From Caenibacillus caldisaponilyticus (lineage in GTDB: Bacteria > Bacillota > Bacilli > Bacillales > Sporolactobacillaceae): DNA of 64,000 nt. Location: the NCBI RefSeq assembly GCF_002003465.1, contig NZ_BDDQ01000005.1, positions 1 through 64,000 on the forward strand, given 5' to 3'. Both the position numbers and the translations under genes were made by a program. The first letter of the stretch is position 1; every line of letters starts with the position of its first letter. This document shows, in pieces, positions 15,511 to 23,771 of the stretch. The notes under the pieces were generated by a model that had not been told where the DNA came from, made no database searches, and saw only the letters and a program-made list of their open reading frames with translations.

Positions 15511-17388
15511 ATGCGAAAGGAAATCGTGAATTCATGGCGCCGCTGTCAGACATATGGGCTTCGGCAAGATGCCACGGAATTGAAAACCGAGGCATTAGAT
15601 GAGGAAAAATTGCGGGAGCTAAAAGCGGAACACCGATTATTGTTAGACGTCGCTTTGCCGATTATTAAAGATCTCCACGATTTTGTAAGCGGTTCCGGAT
15701 TTTTGACCTTGCTGACCACCCGCGACGGCGTCATTCTTGAAGTGCTCAACGATCCGACGACGCGTTCGTTTACATCTGAATTCCAATTGTCGCCCGGAAA
15801 AATATGGAGGGAAGAAATCATTGGAACCAGCGCGATCGGATTGGTCATTAAAGAAGGGAAGCCCATTCAAGTCGTTGGCCGTGAACACTTTTGGCAAAGG
15901 CTCCACAACTTAACGTGTTCGGCGGCGCCCATTTTTGATGAGGAAGGGCAACTATTGGGCATTGTGAATGTTTCAGGTCCCGTCGAACTCGTACACGCTC
16001 ATACGCTCGGCATGGTGGTTTCCGCGGCGAAGGCGATAGAACGGCAATATTTGTTGGCGAACGTTACGAACAAGATCAAACAATCCAACGTGACTTTAAA
16101 TGCGCTCTTAAACATGGTGGAGGATGCGGTCATATTGGTGGACGAATCGTTTACGATTAAACAAGCCAATGAAAGAGCGGCCAAAATTCTTGATCTAAAC
16201 CCTGCGGAAATGATCGGAAAAACGATTGATGAATTTTTTGACAACCCCGCCCTGCAAGAATCCATTTTGTCCCAGACGCCTATCCAAAATGAAGTGATGA
16301 CGGTGAAAACGAAACCCATCACGTGCTTGGTTCAAGCGAAACCGCTGCTCATCGCGGAAGAACGCGTCGCGACGATGGTGACTTTCCGGGAAGCCCAGCA
16401 CATTCGCCGCCTGGCGAAAAGGATCGAGGGCAACAAGGCCTATATTACAATGAATGAATTGGTCGGTTCGAGCGATGTCATGAACCGGCTTCGGAAAAAA
16501 GTGCAACTCGTCGCTCAATCCGATGCGACCACCTTAATATTAGGTGAAACGGGCAGCGGTAAAGAAATGGTGGCGCAAAGCATCCATAACTTGAGCGACC
16601 GCAAAGAGGGGCCGTTTATCGTCGTCAACTGCGCCGCCATTCCGAGATCCCTTTTGGAAAGCGAATTATTCGGTTACGAGCCGGGGACGTTTACCGGCGG
16701 CTTAAAACAAGGAAAGCCGGGGAAATTCGAGTTGGCAAACGGCGGCACGATCTTTTTGGACGAAATCGGCGAGTTGACCCCTGATTTACAAGTCATCTTG
16801 TTACGCGTTTTGCAAGAGCAAAGGATCACCCGAGTCGGCGGAAGCAAGCCGATCCCCGTGGATATCCGCGTGATCGCCGCAACAAACAAAGACCTCAAAA
16901 AGGCCATAAAAAAGGGAGAATTTCGATCCGATCTCTATTATCGCTTAAACATTTTGCAAATCCACATTCCGCCGCTCCGTTCCCGAACGCAAGACATTCC
17001 CGATTTGGTTCATTGGTTCATCACAAAGTGGACGCCTGAAAACGCCAAACCGAAAAAATTCAGCAAGGAAGCCCTTGAGTTTTTGCAACGTCATTCCTGG
17101 CCGGGGAATGTTCGGGAACTTGAAAACATCGTTCAGAGATGCATCGTCATGATCGAAAACCCGGTCATCCGCCTTCAAGATATTAAAGAAATTATGGGCG
17201 ATGCGGACGACGCGCCCCACTCTTTCGAGAATTCGACTTTAAAAATTCAAGATGTTGAAAAAGAAGTGTTTCTGGAAACCTACTATAAATGCAACGGCGA
17301 CCTGACAAAAACCGCCCGCCTGTTGGGGATCAGCCGGGCGACGGTCTACCGGTGGGCAAAAAAATACAAGATTCATCTCAATCATTAA
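15511..17388 (+). CDS. Sigma-54-dependent transcriptional activator (AcoR/PrdR-like)
   Basis: A 625-residue enhancer-binding protein. Order: N-terminal NSWRRCQTYGL segment and a GAF-like sensor (about 45-190), a PAS domain (about 200-310; MVEDAVILVDESFTIKQAN), the AAA+ domain (about 325-555) with Walker A GETGSGKE near residue 345 and Walker B GGTIFLDEIGEL, and a Fis-type helix-turn-helix at the C-terminus (LTKTARLLGISRATVYRW). The sigma-54 contact loop reads GTFTGG (residues 392-397) instead of GAFTGA. A stop codon 36 bases upstream in frame limits the N-terminus; ATG 15511 is the only standard start, with GGGAG about 12 bases before it. A -24/-12 promoter follows the gene, so it very likely activates the 17.5-21 kb operon. 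The signal is unknown. Confidence 0.9.
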   Translation: MRKEIVNSWRRCQTYGLRQDATELKTEALDEEKLRELKAEHRLLLDVALPIIKDLHDFVSGSGFLTLLTTRDGVILEVLNDPTTRSFTSEFQLSPGKIWREEIIGTSAIGLVIKEGKPIQVVGREHFWQRLHNLTCSAAPIFDEEGQLLGIVNVSGPVELVHAHTLGMVVSAAKAIERQYLLANVTNKIKQSNVTLNALLNMVEDAVILVDESFTIKQANERAAKILDLNPAEMIGKTIDEFFDNPALQESILSQTPIQNEVMTVKTKPITCLVQAKPLLIAEERVATMVTFREAQHIRRLAKRIEGNKAYITMNELVGSSDVMNRLRKKVQLVAQSDATTLILGETGSGKEMVAQSIHNLSDRKEGPFIVVNCAAIPRSLLESELFGYEPGTFTGGLKQGKPGKFELANGGTIFLDEIGELTPDLQVILLRVLQEQRITRVGGSKPIPVDIRVIAATNKDLKKAIKKGEFRSDLYYRLNILQIHIPPLRSRTQDIPDLVHWFITKWTPENAKPKKFSKEALEFLQRHSWPGNVRELENIVQRCIVMIENPVIRLQDIKEIMGDADDAPHSFENSTLKIQDVEKEVFLETYYKCNGDLTKTARLLGISRATVYRWAKKYKIHLNH

Positions 17389-17391
17389 AAA

Positions 17392-17434
17392 TGTAAGCGT
17401 TTCAATTTGAGACGGTCTTCTCATTATGAAACGC
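17392..17434 (+). promoter_or_regulatory. Inverted repeat, candidate activator-binding site, overlapping a cre-like site
   Basis: GCGTTTCA (17397-17404) and TGAAACGC (17427-17434) form a perfect 8-bp inverted repeat with 22 bases between, about 75-110 bp upstream of the -24 element. This is where an enhancer for the sigma-54 activator is expected. The left arm lies inside TGTAAGCGTTTCAA (17392-17405), one mismatch from cre. The repeat could instead be a weak terminator for the regulator gene, but no T run follows. Confidence 0.5.
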
Positions 17435-17505
17435 GATCATGCGAATAATGCGCAAGCGGCCATCCCGGTTATCCCTTCCTTTCAGCAGGCCAAGGCCACC
17501 CCGTT

Positions 17506-17522
17506 TTGGCATGAATGTTGCA
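17506..17522 (+). promoter_or_regulatory. Sigma-54 (-24/-12) promoter
   Basis: TTGGCATGAATGTTGCA fits the sigma-54 consensus TTGGCAC-N5-TTGCW with the GG and GC dinucleotides at correct spacing. It lies 41 bases before the first gene of the operon and directly after a sigma-54 activator gene. Confidence 0.92.
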
Positions 17523-17562
17523 TATAAAGATGTTGAAAAAACATTTTTCAGGGGGTATGACC

Positions 17563-18135
17563 ATGGCTGCTAAAAAAGTTCTCATCGTTGCCGGCGATGC
17601 GGTCGAGGCGCTGGAAATCTATTATCCGTATTACCGGTGCTTGGAAGAAGGCTTCGAAACGGACATCGCCGCACCGTCGAAAAAGGTCTTGCATACGGTT
17701 GTTCACGATTTCGAGGATTGGGAAACGTACACGGAAAAACGCGGGTATCAAATCGAAGCGACGAAAGCGTTTGAAGACGTCGATCCAAACGATTACGACG
17801 GTCTCATCATTCCCGGCGGCAGAGCGCCCGAACACATCCGCCTGAATCCTCATTTGCCGGGGATCGTCAAACACTTTTTTGAAGCGAATAAGCCGATCGC
17901 CGTCCTTTGCCACGGCAGCCTCGTGTTTACCGGAATCGGAGAGGTGATCAAAGGACGCGAGCTGACGGCTTACAGCGCCTGCCAACCGGAAGTGGAAAGC
18001 ACGGGTGCCACCTATGTTAAAAAAACGTTCCATAAAGACGGCAACTTGATTTCCGGGCATGCGTGGCCGGATTTGCCCAGCTTGATGAAGGAGTTCGTCA
18101 AACAAATTCATCAAGCGGAAAAAGCCGCCGTTTAA
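17563..18135 (+). CDS. DJ-1/PfpI-family protein
   Basis: A 190-residue protein of the class I glutamine-amidotransferase-like DJ-1/PfpI fold. Seen: KVLIVAGDAVEALEIYYPY, DYDGLIIPGGRAPEHIR with the conserved glutamate, and the nucleophile elbow AVLCHGSL with C116 followed by histidine. Known members include proteases, glyoxalase III-type hydratases and deglycases; the activity of this one cannot be told. Start at ATG 17563, with AGGGGG seven bases upstream; the ATG at 17557 sits too close to it. First gene behind the sigma-54 promoter, 80 bases before the amidohydrolase. Confidence 0.85.
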   Translation: MAAKKVLIVAGDAVEALEIYYPYYRCLEEGFETDIAAPSKKVLHTVVHDFEDWETYTEKRGYQIEATKAFEDVDPNDYDGLIIPGGRAPEHIRLNPHLPGIVKHFFEANKPIAVLCHGSLVFTGIGEVIKGRELTAYSACQPEVESTGATYVKKTFHKDGNLISGHAWPDLPSLMKEFVKQIHQAEKAAV

Positions 18136-18215
18136 AACGTGTCCACGGCGCAGCCTGCGCGTTGCCGCCGCCGGCGCATCCTTCAGATCTTCACATCATT
18201 TGGGAGGGTTAGGCC

Positions 18216-19229
18216 ATGTATATCACGAAAGATGGCGAAGAAATTTTCGTCATTGACGGCCATGTCCATTACTGGGATGCCAGTCCCGAGAACCAGCTGA
18301 ACGTTCACGGCGAGGAATTCATCAACTGTTTCCACGACTATCAAAAGAATCTTAGCCCGAAGGAATACATTTGGCCGCGCGAGAAATTTTTAAAATACGA
18401 TAAAGAAACGATCGTCCATGATTTGTTTGTAAGCGGTTACGTGGATATGGCGATTTTCCAGCCCACCTACCTTACCGATTTTTACAAAAACGGTTTCAAT
18501 ACGGTGGAAAGAGATGCGGAACTGGTGCGGGAATATCCGAACCGCTTTATTGTAAACGGCGCGTTCGATCCCCGGGACGGCGAGCGGGGACTGGAGAATC
18601 TCGAATATCAAGTCGAAACCTACGGCATCAAAGGCGTCAAGTTGTATACCGCCGAATGGCGCGGGGATTCCAAAGGCTACAAGCTGACGGATCCGATGTG
18701 TTATCGCTATCTTGAAAAATGCCGTGAGCTGGGCATTAAAAATATTCACGTGCATAAAGGGCCAACGATCACGCCGTTGAACAAGGACGCGTTTGACGTT
18801 GGGGACGTCGATGAGGTCGCTTCCGTTTTCAAAGATTTGAACTTTATCGTCGAGCACGTGGGCCTGCCTCGTCTTGAAGATTTTTGCTGGATCGCGACCC
18901 AAGAGTCCAATGTATACGGCGGTTTGGCCGTCGCCCTGCCGTTCGTCCATGCCCGGCCCCGTTATTTCGCCGAGATCATCAGCGAATTGCTTTTCTGGCT
19001 TGATGAAAACCGCATCTTCTTTGGCAGCGACTATGCGATTTGGCATCCGAAATGGTTGATCGAGAAGTTCATTGAATTCGAATTGCCCGAAGATATCAAG
19101 CAAGAGACGGGCGTCGATTTGACCATGGACGTCAAAAAGAAAATCCTGGGCGAAAATATCGCCAGGCTTTATGACATCGATATTGAGGCGCAAAAGGAAA
19201 AATTGCGCGACGATGTCTTGATCAGCTGA
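18216..19229 (+). CDS. Amidohydrolase family 2 (metal-dependent TIM-barrel hydrolase)
   Basis: A 337-residue amidohydrolase of the COG2159 type (hydrolases and decarboxylases). Metal-binding signs: VIDGHVHYWD (H16 and H18), histidines in NIHVHKGP and IVEHVGLP, and the late aspartate in FFGSDYAIWHP. Start ATG 18216 after GGGAGGGTTAGGCC. It is followed at 2 bases by the DUF59 gene and then by a zinc alcohol dehydrogenase. That trio resembles the accessory genes found with soluble di-iron propane/acetone monooxygenase operons of the PrmABCD/MimABCD type. No monooxygenase subunit is present here. The substrate is unknown. Confidence 0.8.
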   Translation: MYITKDGEEIFVIDGHVHYWDASPENQLNVHGEEFINCFHDYQKNLSPKEYIWPREKFLKYDKETIVHDLFVSGYVDMAIFQPTYLTDFYKNGFNTVERDAELVREYPNRFIVNGAFDPRDGERGLENLEYQVETYGIKGVKLYTAEWRGDSKGYKLTDPMCYRYLEKCRELGIKNIHVHKGPTITPLNKDAFDVGDVDEVASVFKDLNFIVEHVGLPRLEDFCWIATQESNVYGGLAVALPFVHARPRYFAEIISELLFWLDENRIFFGSDYAIWHPKWLIEKFIEFELPEDIKQETGVDLTMDVKKKILGENIARLYDIDIEAQKEKLRDDVLIS

Positions 19230-19231
19230 GG

Positions 19232-19984
19232 ATGTGGCTTAACATGCTGCCCATACAAGAAGTCATGGAAAAGCTGAACGTCGTGATGGACCCTGAATTA
19301 GACCAATCCTTAGTCGAGCTGGGGTTTATTGATGACGTAAAAATAGAGGGTTCGGAAGTCAACGTGAGGTTTCGCTTGCCCACGTATTGGTGTTCACCCA
19401 ATTTCGCCTACTTGATGGCGAGCGATATCCGTGAAAAAGTCTCCGAACTGGATTGGGTGAACAACGTGACGGTCGAGCTGAAGGATCATAGCTTCTCCCG
19501 CGAGATCAGCCAAGGGGTTTCAAACCAAGAGACTTTTCAAGAGGCTTTCTCAAAATTATCCAGCGGCGATTTGGAACAGTTGAGACGAACTTTTAAAATC
19601 AAGGCCTTCTATTCGAGACAAGAAAAAGTGATCCGCCATTTGCTGAGCAAAGGCATGACCGAACAACGATTAGTGTCATTAACGGTCTCCGAGCTCGAGG
19701 AGATCTTAACCGGCGATATGAAGGGAGCCATGTTGAAGGACCGCTATTTGCTGATTCTCACAGAATTGGGGCTCTATAAAGATAAACGTCAACCGGCCTT
19801 TATCGATGAAGACGGCAAGGCCGTCGAAATCGGCGCGTTTCGAGACCACTTGCTGAATATCCGCCGCACGAGATTAAGCATGGAATTCAATGCGTTTTAC
19901 TGCCGAAATTTGTTGTTGACTCGATACAACCTTCAAGACGCTGGGAGTGATCAAAATGAAAGCCTGGAGGTTAAAGGCGTATAA
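19232..19984 (+). CDS. DUF59 (MIP18-type iron-sulfur assembly) domain protein with unknown C-terminal half
   Basis: A 250-residue protein. Residues about 8-100 are a DUF59 domain (VMEKLNVVMDPELDQSLVEL, then RLPTYWCSPNFAYLM with C54 the likely metal ligand). Such domains are linked to iron-sulfur cluster or metal-centre assembly. The C-terminal 140 residues (QEAFSKLSSGDLEQLRRTF and KDRYLLILTELGLY) were not recognised. Single-domain DUF59 proteins are about 100 residues, so the long tail sets this one apart. The first ATG (19232) has almost no spacing from GAGG; ATG 19244 (MLPIQE) fits better with the same site and may be the true start. The gene overlaps the alcohol dehydrogenase start by 29 bases. 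Confidence 0.75.
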   Translation: MWLNMLPIQEVMEKLNVVMDPELDQSLVELGFIDDVKIEGSEVNVRFRLPTYWCSPNFAYLMASDIREKVSELDWVNNVTVELKDHSFSREISQGVSNQETFQEAFSKLSSGDLEQLRRTFKIKAFYSRQEKVIRHLLSKGMTEQRLVSLTVSELEEILTGDMKGAMLKDRYLLILTELGLYKDKRQPAFIDEDGKAVEIGAFRDHLLNIRRTRLSMEFNAFYCRNLLLTRYNLQDAGSDQNESLEVKGV

Positions 19985-20984
19985 TCAGCCTTTGTCCTAT
20001 GAAGAAATCCCCGATCCCGAGATTACCGATCCGACGGACGTCATCGTGAAAATCGGCGGGGCCGGCGTGTGCCGAACGGATTTGCACTTGATCGAAGGCG
20101 TTTGGGCGGAAACCTTGGGCACGCCGTTGCCCTTTACCATCGGCCATGAAAATGCGGGCTGGGTGTATAAAAAAGGCTCAAGCGTCACCGAATTTGAAAT
20201 CGGCGATCCCGTTATCGTCCATCCGGTCGTCAGCTGCGGCAAATGCTTAAGCTGCCGGGCAGGCGAAGACATGCATTGCGACAACTTGAAATTTCCGGGC
20301 TTGACCGTGGATGGAGGCTACGCGGAATATTTGAAGACATCGGAAAGGGCCTTGATTAAACTGGATGAACACGTGAAACCAGCGGATGTCGCCCCGTTGG
20401 CTGATGCGGGCATCACCGCTTACCGGGCGGTCAAAAAAGCGGCCCCCTTCGCCAAGCCGGGAACAAAGGTCTTGATGATCGGCATGGGGGGCTTGGGGCA
20501 CATCGGCGTGCAATTGATGCGGGAATTCGGGCAAGCGGATATCATTGCGATGGATACCAACGATGAGCGCTTGAACATGGCTTTGGAATACGGAGCGGAT
20601 GACGGCGTCCGCGGCGGTCAAAACGCGATCGCCGAGATCCGTAAACTCACCCATAATAAAGGCGTCGACGTGATCATCGATTTCGTCGGCACCGATGAAA
20701 CCCATGCCGACAGCATGAAAATGCTTCGCAAGGGCGGCAGTTATTTCGTCGTCGGTTACGGCGGCGCCCTTCATGTCCCTTCGCTCGATATCATAAACAA
20801 TGAATTCAACATTATCGGCAATTTAGTCGGAAATTACAATGAATTGTACGAGTTAATGCAGCTTTATGCTAAAGGAAAAATCAAATTGCACAGCACCCAA
20901 TATGCATTGGAAGAAGCCGATAAAGTCCTGCACCTGTTGGAGGAAGGGAAGATCAACGGCCGCGCCGTATTGGTGCCGTCGTGA
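19956..20984 (+). CDS. Zinc-containing alcohol dehydrogenase
   Basis: A 342-residue medium-chain dehydrogenase. Seen: catalytic-zinc segment GAGVCRTDLHLIEG and IGHENAGWV, four structural-zinc cysteines in CGKCLSCRAGEDMHC, the nucleotide site MIGMGGLGHIGVQL and VDVIIDFVGTDETHA. It resembles propanol-preferring NAD-dependent alcohol dehydrogenases of soil bacteria. Start ATG 19956 (MKAWRLKAY), eight bases after GGGAG, inside the end of the DUF59 gene. As last gene of the sigma-54 operon it suggests oxidation of a small alcohol such as 2-propanol or a related compound; that is inference. Confidence 0.88.
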   Translation: MKAWRLKAYNQPLSYEEIPDPEITDPTDVIVKIGGAGVCRTDLHLIEGVWAETLGTPLPFTIGHENAGWVYKKGSSVTEFEIGDPVIVHPVVSCGKCLSCRAGEDMHCDNLKFPGLTVDGGYAEYLKTSERALIKLDEHVKPADVAPLADAGITAYRAVKKAAPFAKPGTKVLMIGMGGLGHIGVQLMREFGQADIIAMDTNDERLNMALEYGADDGVRGGQNAIAEIRKLTHNKGVDVIIDFVGTDETHADSMKMLRKGGSYFVVGYGGALHVPSLDIINNEFNIIGNLVGNYNELYELMQLYAKGKIKLHSTQYALEEADKVLHLLEEGKINGRAVLVPS

Positions 20985-21145
20985 GAAGATGAAGGTGGGA
21001 ACGGCCCGGGGAAGCCGTTCGACTTTCCCGGGAAAAGCATAAATAGAAATGAGCCCGAAAAAAGAATATCGCGGCAAAATTTTTGCCTGCCGATCTTTTA
21101 AACTTGGCGGTCAAGATTTCATCGTCCGTTGGGAGAAGGAAACGA

Positions 21146-21214
21146 GCCGTTGTTGCTTTCCGGCTTATGAAATATTCGCTTCGTCTTGTCCGGGAAAGCA
21201 ACAAGGCTTTTTTT
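21146..21214 (+). terminator. Long hairpin terminator in the 20,985-21,343 gap
   Basis: GCCGTTGTTGCTTTCCGG (from 21146) pairs with CCGGGAAAGCAACAAGGC (21190-21207) over about 17 positions, with a loop of roughly 27 bases, then seven T. A second inverted repeat, CCCGGGGAAG and CTTTCCCGGG, lies near 21007-21034. The rest of the gap holds no convincing gene. Confidence 0.7.
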
Positions 21215-21282
21215 ATATGTTCCTGTCATTCAACGGCAAATCCCGTCGGGCGGACGACCGCCAAAAAAATTTTTAAAAGACA

Positions 21283-21331
21283 TTGACAACTGGCAATTTA
21301 GAAATATAATACATTATAAAGTTATAACTTT
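21283..21331 (+). promoter_or_regulatory. Sigma-A promoter and GntR operator
   Basis: TTGACA (21283-21288), 16-base spacer, TATAAT (21305-21310), then the perfect palindrome AAAGTTATAACTTT (21318-21331) over the transcription start. A near-identical AATGTTATAACTTT precedes the peptide transporter gene, so both are probably controlled by the GntR protein encoded here. Confidence 0.85.
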
Positions 21332-21343
21332 TGGGAGAGTAGC

Positions 21344-22069
21344 ATGAAGTTAAACAAAAATTTGCCGACACCGTTGTATTATCAGGTGCAAGAAATTCTT
21401 GACGAAAAAATATCCCTTGGTCAATGGGAAGAAGGCTTTCAACTGCCGACCGAAAAAGAATTGGCGCGTCTTTTCAACGTAAGCACCATTACCGTCAAAA
21501 GAGCGGTACAGGAGTTGGTCAAGCAAGGGAAGCTTTATCGTGTAAGAGGTAAGGGAACGTTTGTATCCAAAAAGGTGAAAGAAAAAAATATTTTAGATGC
21601 GGTCACCTTCGGCGGTAAAGAGGGCGCCATGAGCCCTCATAAATTAATCTATTCATCCGTAGAACCGGCCGATGACATGATTGCCAATAAGCTCAAGATC
21701 ACCAAGGGCGATCAGGTGATCAGCATGATAAGGCTAAAATATGAGGATGACGTGCCCGCTGCCATTGAGTATTCCTACTTGGTTTATGAGCTCTGCAAGA
21801 ATTTCTCGCCGTTATCGACAGAAAAGGATTTAATTTATAATATCGTCCAACAAAGCGGTGTTCAACTGGACAAAGTTAAAATCAATTTTTCTTCCATCGT
21901 TGCGGGGGCTTATGAAGCCGACGTTTTAAATATCAAAAAAGGAGCGCCGCTTTTTGTGATAGAAAGGGTCACGTACACGAACGAAAAGATCCCCGTGGAA
22001 TATTCAAAGTTTGTCCTGCGCCATGATAAAGTCGACTACTACATCGAGTTTAATCTGCATGATGAATAA
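21344..22069 (+). CDS. GntR/HutC-family transcriptional regulator
   Basis: A 241-residue regulator. Residues 1-75 are the winged helix (PLYYQVQEILDEKISLGQW, ELARLFNVSTITVKRAVQEL, RVRGKGTFVSKK). Residues about 95-235 are a UTRA ligand-binding domain (VISMIRLKYEDDVPAAIEYSYL, PLFVIERVTYTNEKIPVEYSK). Ligands of the family include amino acids, sugars and urocanate; here a peptide- or amino-acid-derived signal is likely from the neighbours. ATG 21344 follows GGGAGAGTAGC. Autoregulation is suggested by the palindrome between promoter and start. Confidence 0.87.
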   Translation: MKLNKNLPTPLYYQVQEILDEKISLGQWEEGFQLPTEKELARLFNVSTITVKRAVQELVKQGKLYRVRGKGTFVSKKVKEKNILDAVTFGGKEGAMSPHKLIYSSVEPADDMIANKLKITKGDQVISMIRLKYEDDVPAAIEYSYLVYELCKNFSPLSTEKDLIYNIVQQSGVQLDKVKINFSSIVAGAYEADVLNIKKGAPLFVIERVTYTNEKIPVEYSKFVLRHDKVDYYIEFNLHDE

Positions 22070-22128
22070 CGGATGCGGCTTGAAGGTAGCCTTATTGGGC
22101 GGCAATCTGGCTTTTTGTTAAAAAATAT

Positions 22129-22142
22129 AATGTTATAACTTT
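22129..22142 (+). promoter_or_regulatory. GntR operator upstream of the POT transporter
   Basis: AATGTTATAACTTT has the GTTATAAC core (22132-22139) and differs by one base from the palindrome ahead of the regulator gene. The region 22180-22215 is very AT-rich and may contain the promoter, but no clear pair was chosen. Confidence 0.7.
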
Positions 22143-22236
22143 ATGCGTTGATGTGCTTCCGGTTCTGTCTTTGCATTCATGAATAAAAAATATAAAAATA
22201 TAATTTTATAATTTATAAATCATAAGGAGGATAAAA

Positions 22237-23739
22237 ATGGGGAGCAACAAAACGGTTGCGCTGGATGTCAATGTGGATGGACCGCCGCAGAAAGGTTTTT
22301 TTGGCCATCCTCGAGGGTTGTCGACGTTGTTTTTCACGGAACTCTGGGAGCGTTTTTCTTATTATGGCATGCGGGCCATCCTTCTTTTTTACATGTATGA
22401 TCAGCTTGCCAATGGCGGATTGGGCTTATCCCAGGCCACTTCTGCAGCGATCATGTCGGCCTATGGTTCTCTCGTATATATGTCAAGCATCGTCGGCGGT
22501 TGGCTTTCCGACCGATGGTTAGGCACTTTCCGCTCGGTCGTAATGGGCGGCGTCTTAATCATGTTCGGTCATATCGCCCTGGCTTTGCCGGCCGGAATGG
22601 CCGCTTTATTTGTATCCATGGCCCTGATCATTGTGGGAACGGGTCTTCTTAAGCCGAACGCCTCCAGTGCCGTCGGTGAACTATACGCTAAAGACGACAT
22701 TCGCCGAGATGCCGGATTCAGCATTTATTATATGGGCATTAACATCGGCGCTTTTATTGCACCTTATATTGTCGGAACATTGGGACAAAAGGTCAATTAT
22801 CATTTAGGATTCGGCGTCGCGGCCATCGGGATGGCTTTGGGTCTGCTGGTCTTTCTGTTAACCGCAAAAAAACATTTGCCTGCCGAATCTTATCGGCCGA
22901 AGAATCCTGTGACCAAAGAGGAAAGCGAAGCGCTGGCCTTGCGGATCGCCGGAATCGTGGTGTTGATGGCGCTTTGTTTTATTGTCTTTAAGGCGGTAGG
23001 CGTGTTAGACATTCATTTCTTCGTCAACTGCATTACGATATTGGCGATTATCCTTCCGATCGTTTATTTCATCGTCATGTTAAGCAGCAAGAAAACGACG
23101 GGCATTGAACGGTCAAGAATACGCGCCTATATTTTTCTTTTTATTGCATCCGTATTTTTCTGGATCATCGATGAGCAAGGTTCCACGACTTTGGCTGCTT
23201 TTGCCGATCAAAGGACCGATTTAAACGCTTTTGGTTTTATGATTCCGTCGTCATGGTTCCAATCTTTAAATCCGATATTTACCGTCATTCTGGCGCCCAC
23301 CTTTGCCTATATTTGGGTCAAGCTCGGTCATCGCCAGCCGAAAACGCCGAGAAAATTCGCTTACGGTCTCATTTTCGCCGCATTATCCTTCCTCATCCTG
23401 GCCTTGCCATCGCTTTTATTCGGGGCGGATGTCAAGGTGAGTCCGCTTTGGTTGGCGGCAAGCTACTTTTTAGTTATCGTAGGCGCCATGTGTTTATCGC
23501 CGGTCGGTTTATCGGCAACGACGAAACTAGCGCCGGCGGCGTTTTCGGCGCAAACGATGAGTTTATGGCTGATTTCGGACGCCACCGCTCAAGGGATCAA
23601 TGCCCAGATTGTCCCGCTCTACAGCCGAGCGACGGAATTTGGTTATTTCGGCATCGTCGGCGGCACGATATTGGTTTTGGGAGTTATATTATATTTCTTT
23701 GCACCGCGCATTCATAAACTCATGCGCGGAATCGATTAA
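22237..23739 (+). CDS. POT-family proton-coupled di-/tripeptide transporter
   Basis: A 500-residue membrane protein of the peptide transporter (PTR2/DtpT) family. Seen: the proton-coupling ExxER motif in FFTELWERFSYYGMRAIL, GGWLSDRWLGT, the PTR2 signature near GAFIAPYIVGTLGQ, and IDEQGSTTLAAFADQRTDL. About 14 spans are expected and the length is normal. Start ATG 22237 after AAGGAGG. It stands behind an operator for the GntR regulator and ahead of an amino-acid oxidase-like gene, which suggests uptake and breakdown of peptides or amino-acid derivatives. Confidence 0.92.
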   Translation: MGSNKTVALDVNVDGPPQKGFFGHPRGLSTLFFTELWERFSYYGMRAILLFYMYDQLANGGLGLSQATSAAIMSAYGSLVYMSSIVGGWLSDRWLGTFRSVVMGGVLIMFGHIALALPAGMAALFVSMALIIVGTGLLKPNASSAVGELYAKDDIRRDAGFSIYYMGINIGAFIAPYIVGTLGQKVNYHLGFGVAAIGMALGLLVFLLTAKKHLPAESYRPKNPVTKEESEALALRIAGIVVLMALCFIVFKAVGVLDIHFFVNCITILAIILPIVYFIVMLSSKKTTGIERSRIRAYIFLFIASVFFWIIDEQGSTTLAAFADQRTDLNAFGFMIPSSWFQSLNPIFTVILAPTFAYIWVKLGHRQPKTPRKFAYGLIFAALSFLILALPSLLFGADVKVSPLWLAASYFLVIVGAMCLSPVGLSATTKLAPAAFSAQTMSLWLISDATAQGINAQIVPLYSRATEFGYFGIVGGTILVLGVILYFFAPRIHKLMRGID

Positions 23740-23771
23740 TGGAAAAAGACATGATCTAAGGAGTGAGCGCC

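Noticed and set aside
15170-15595. Minus-strand open frame of 141 codons
   Set aside because: It runs against the sigma-54 activator start, has no ribosome binding site and no recognisable family.
20985-21276. Riboswitch or small coding gene (MSPKKEYRG...)
   Set aside because: No conserved riboswitch core was recognised and the frame runs through the terminator hairpin.
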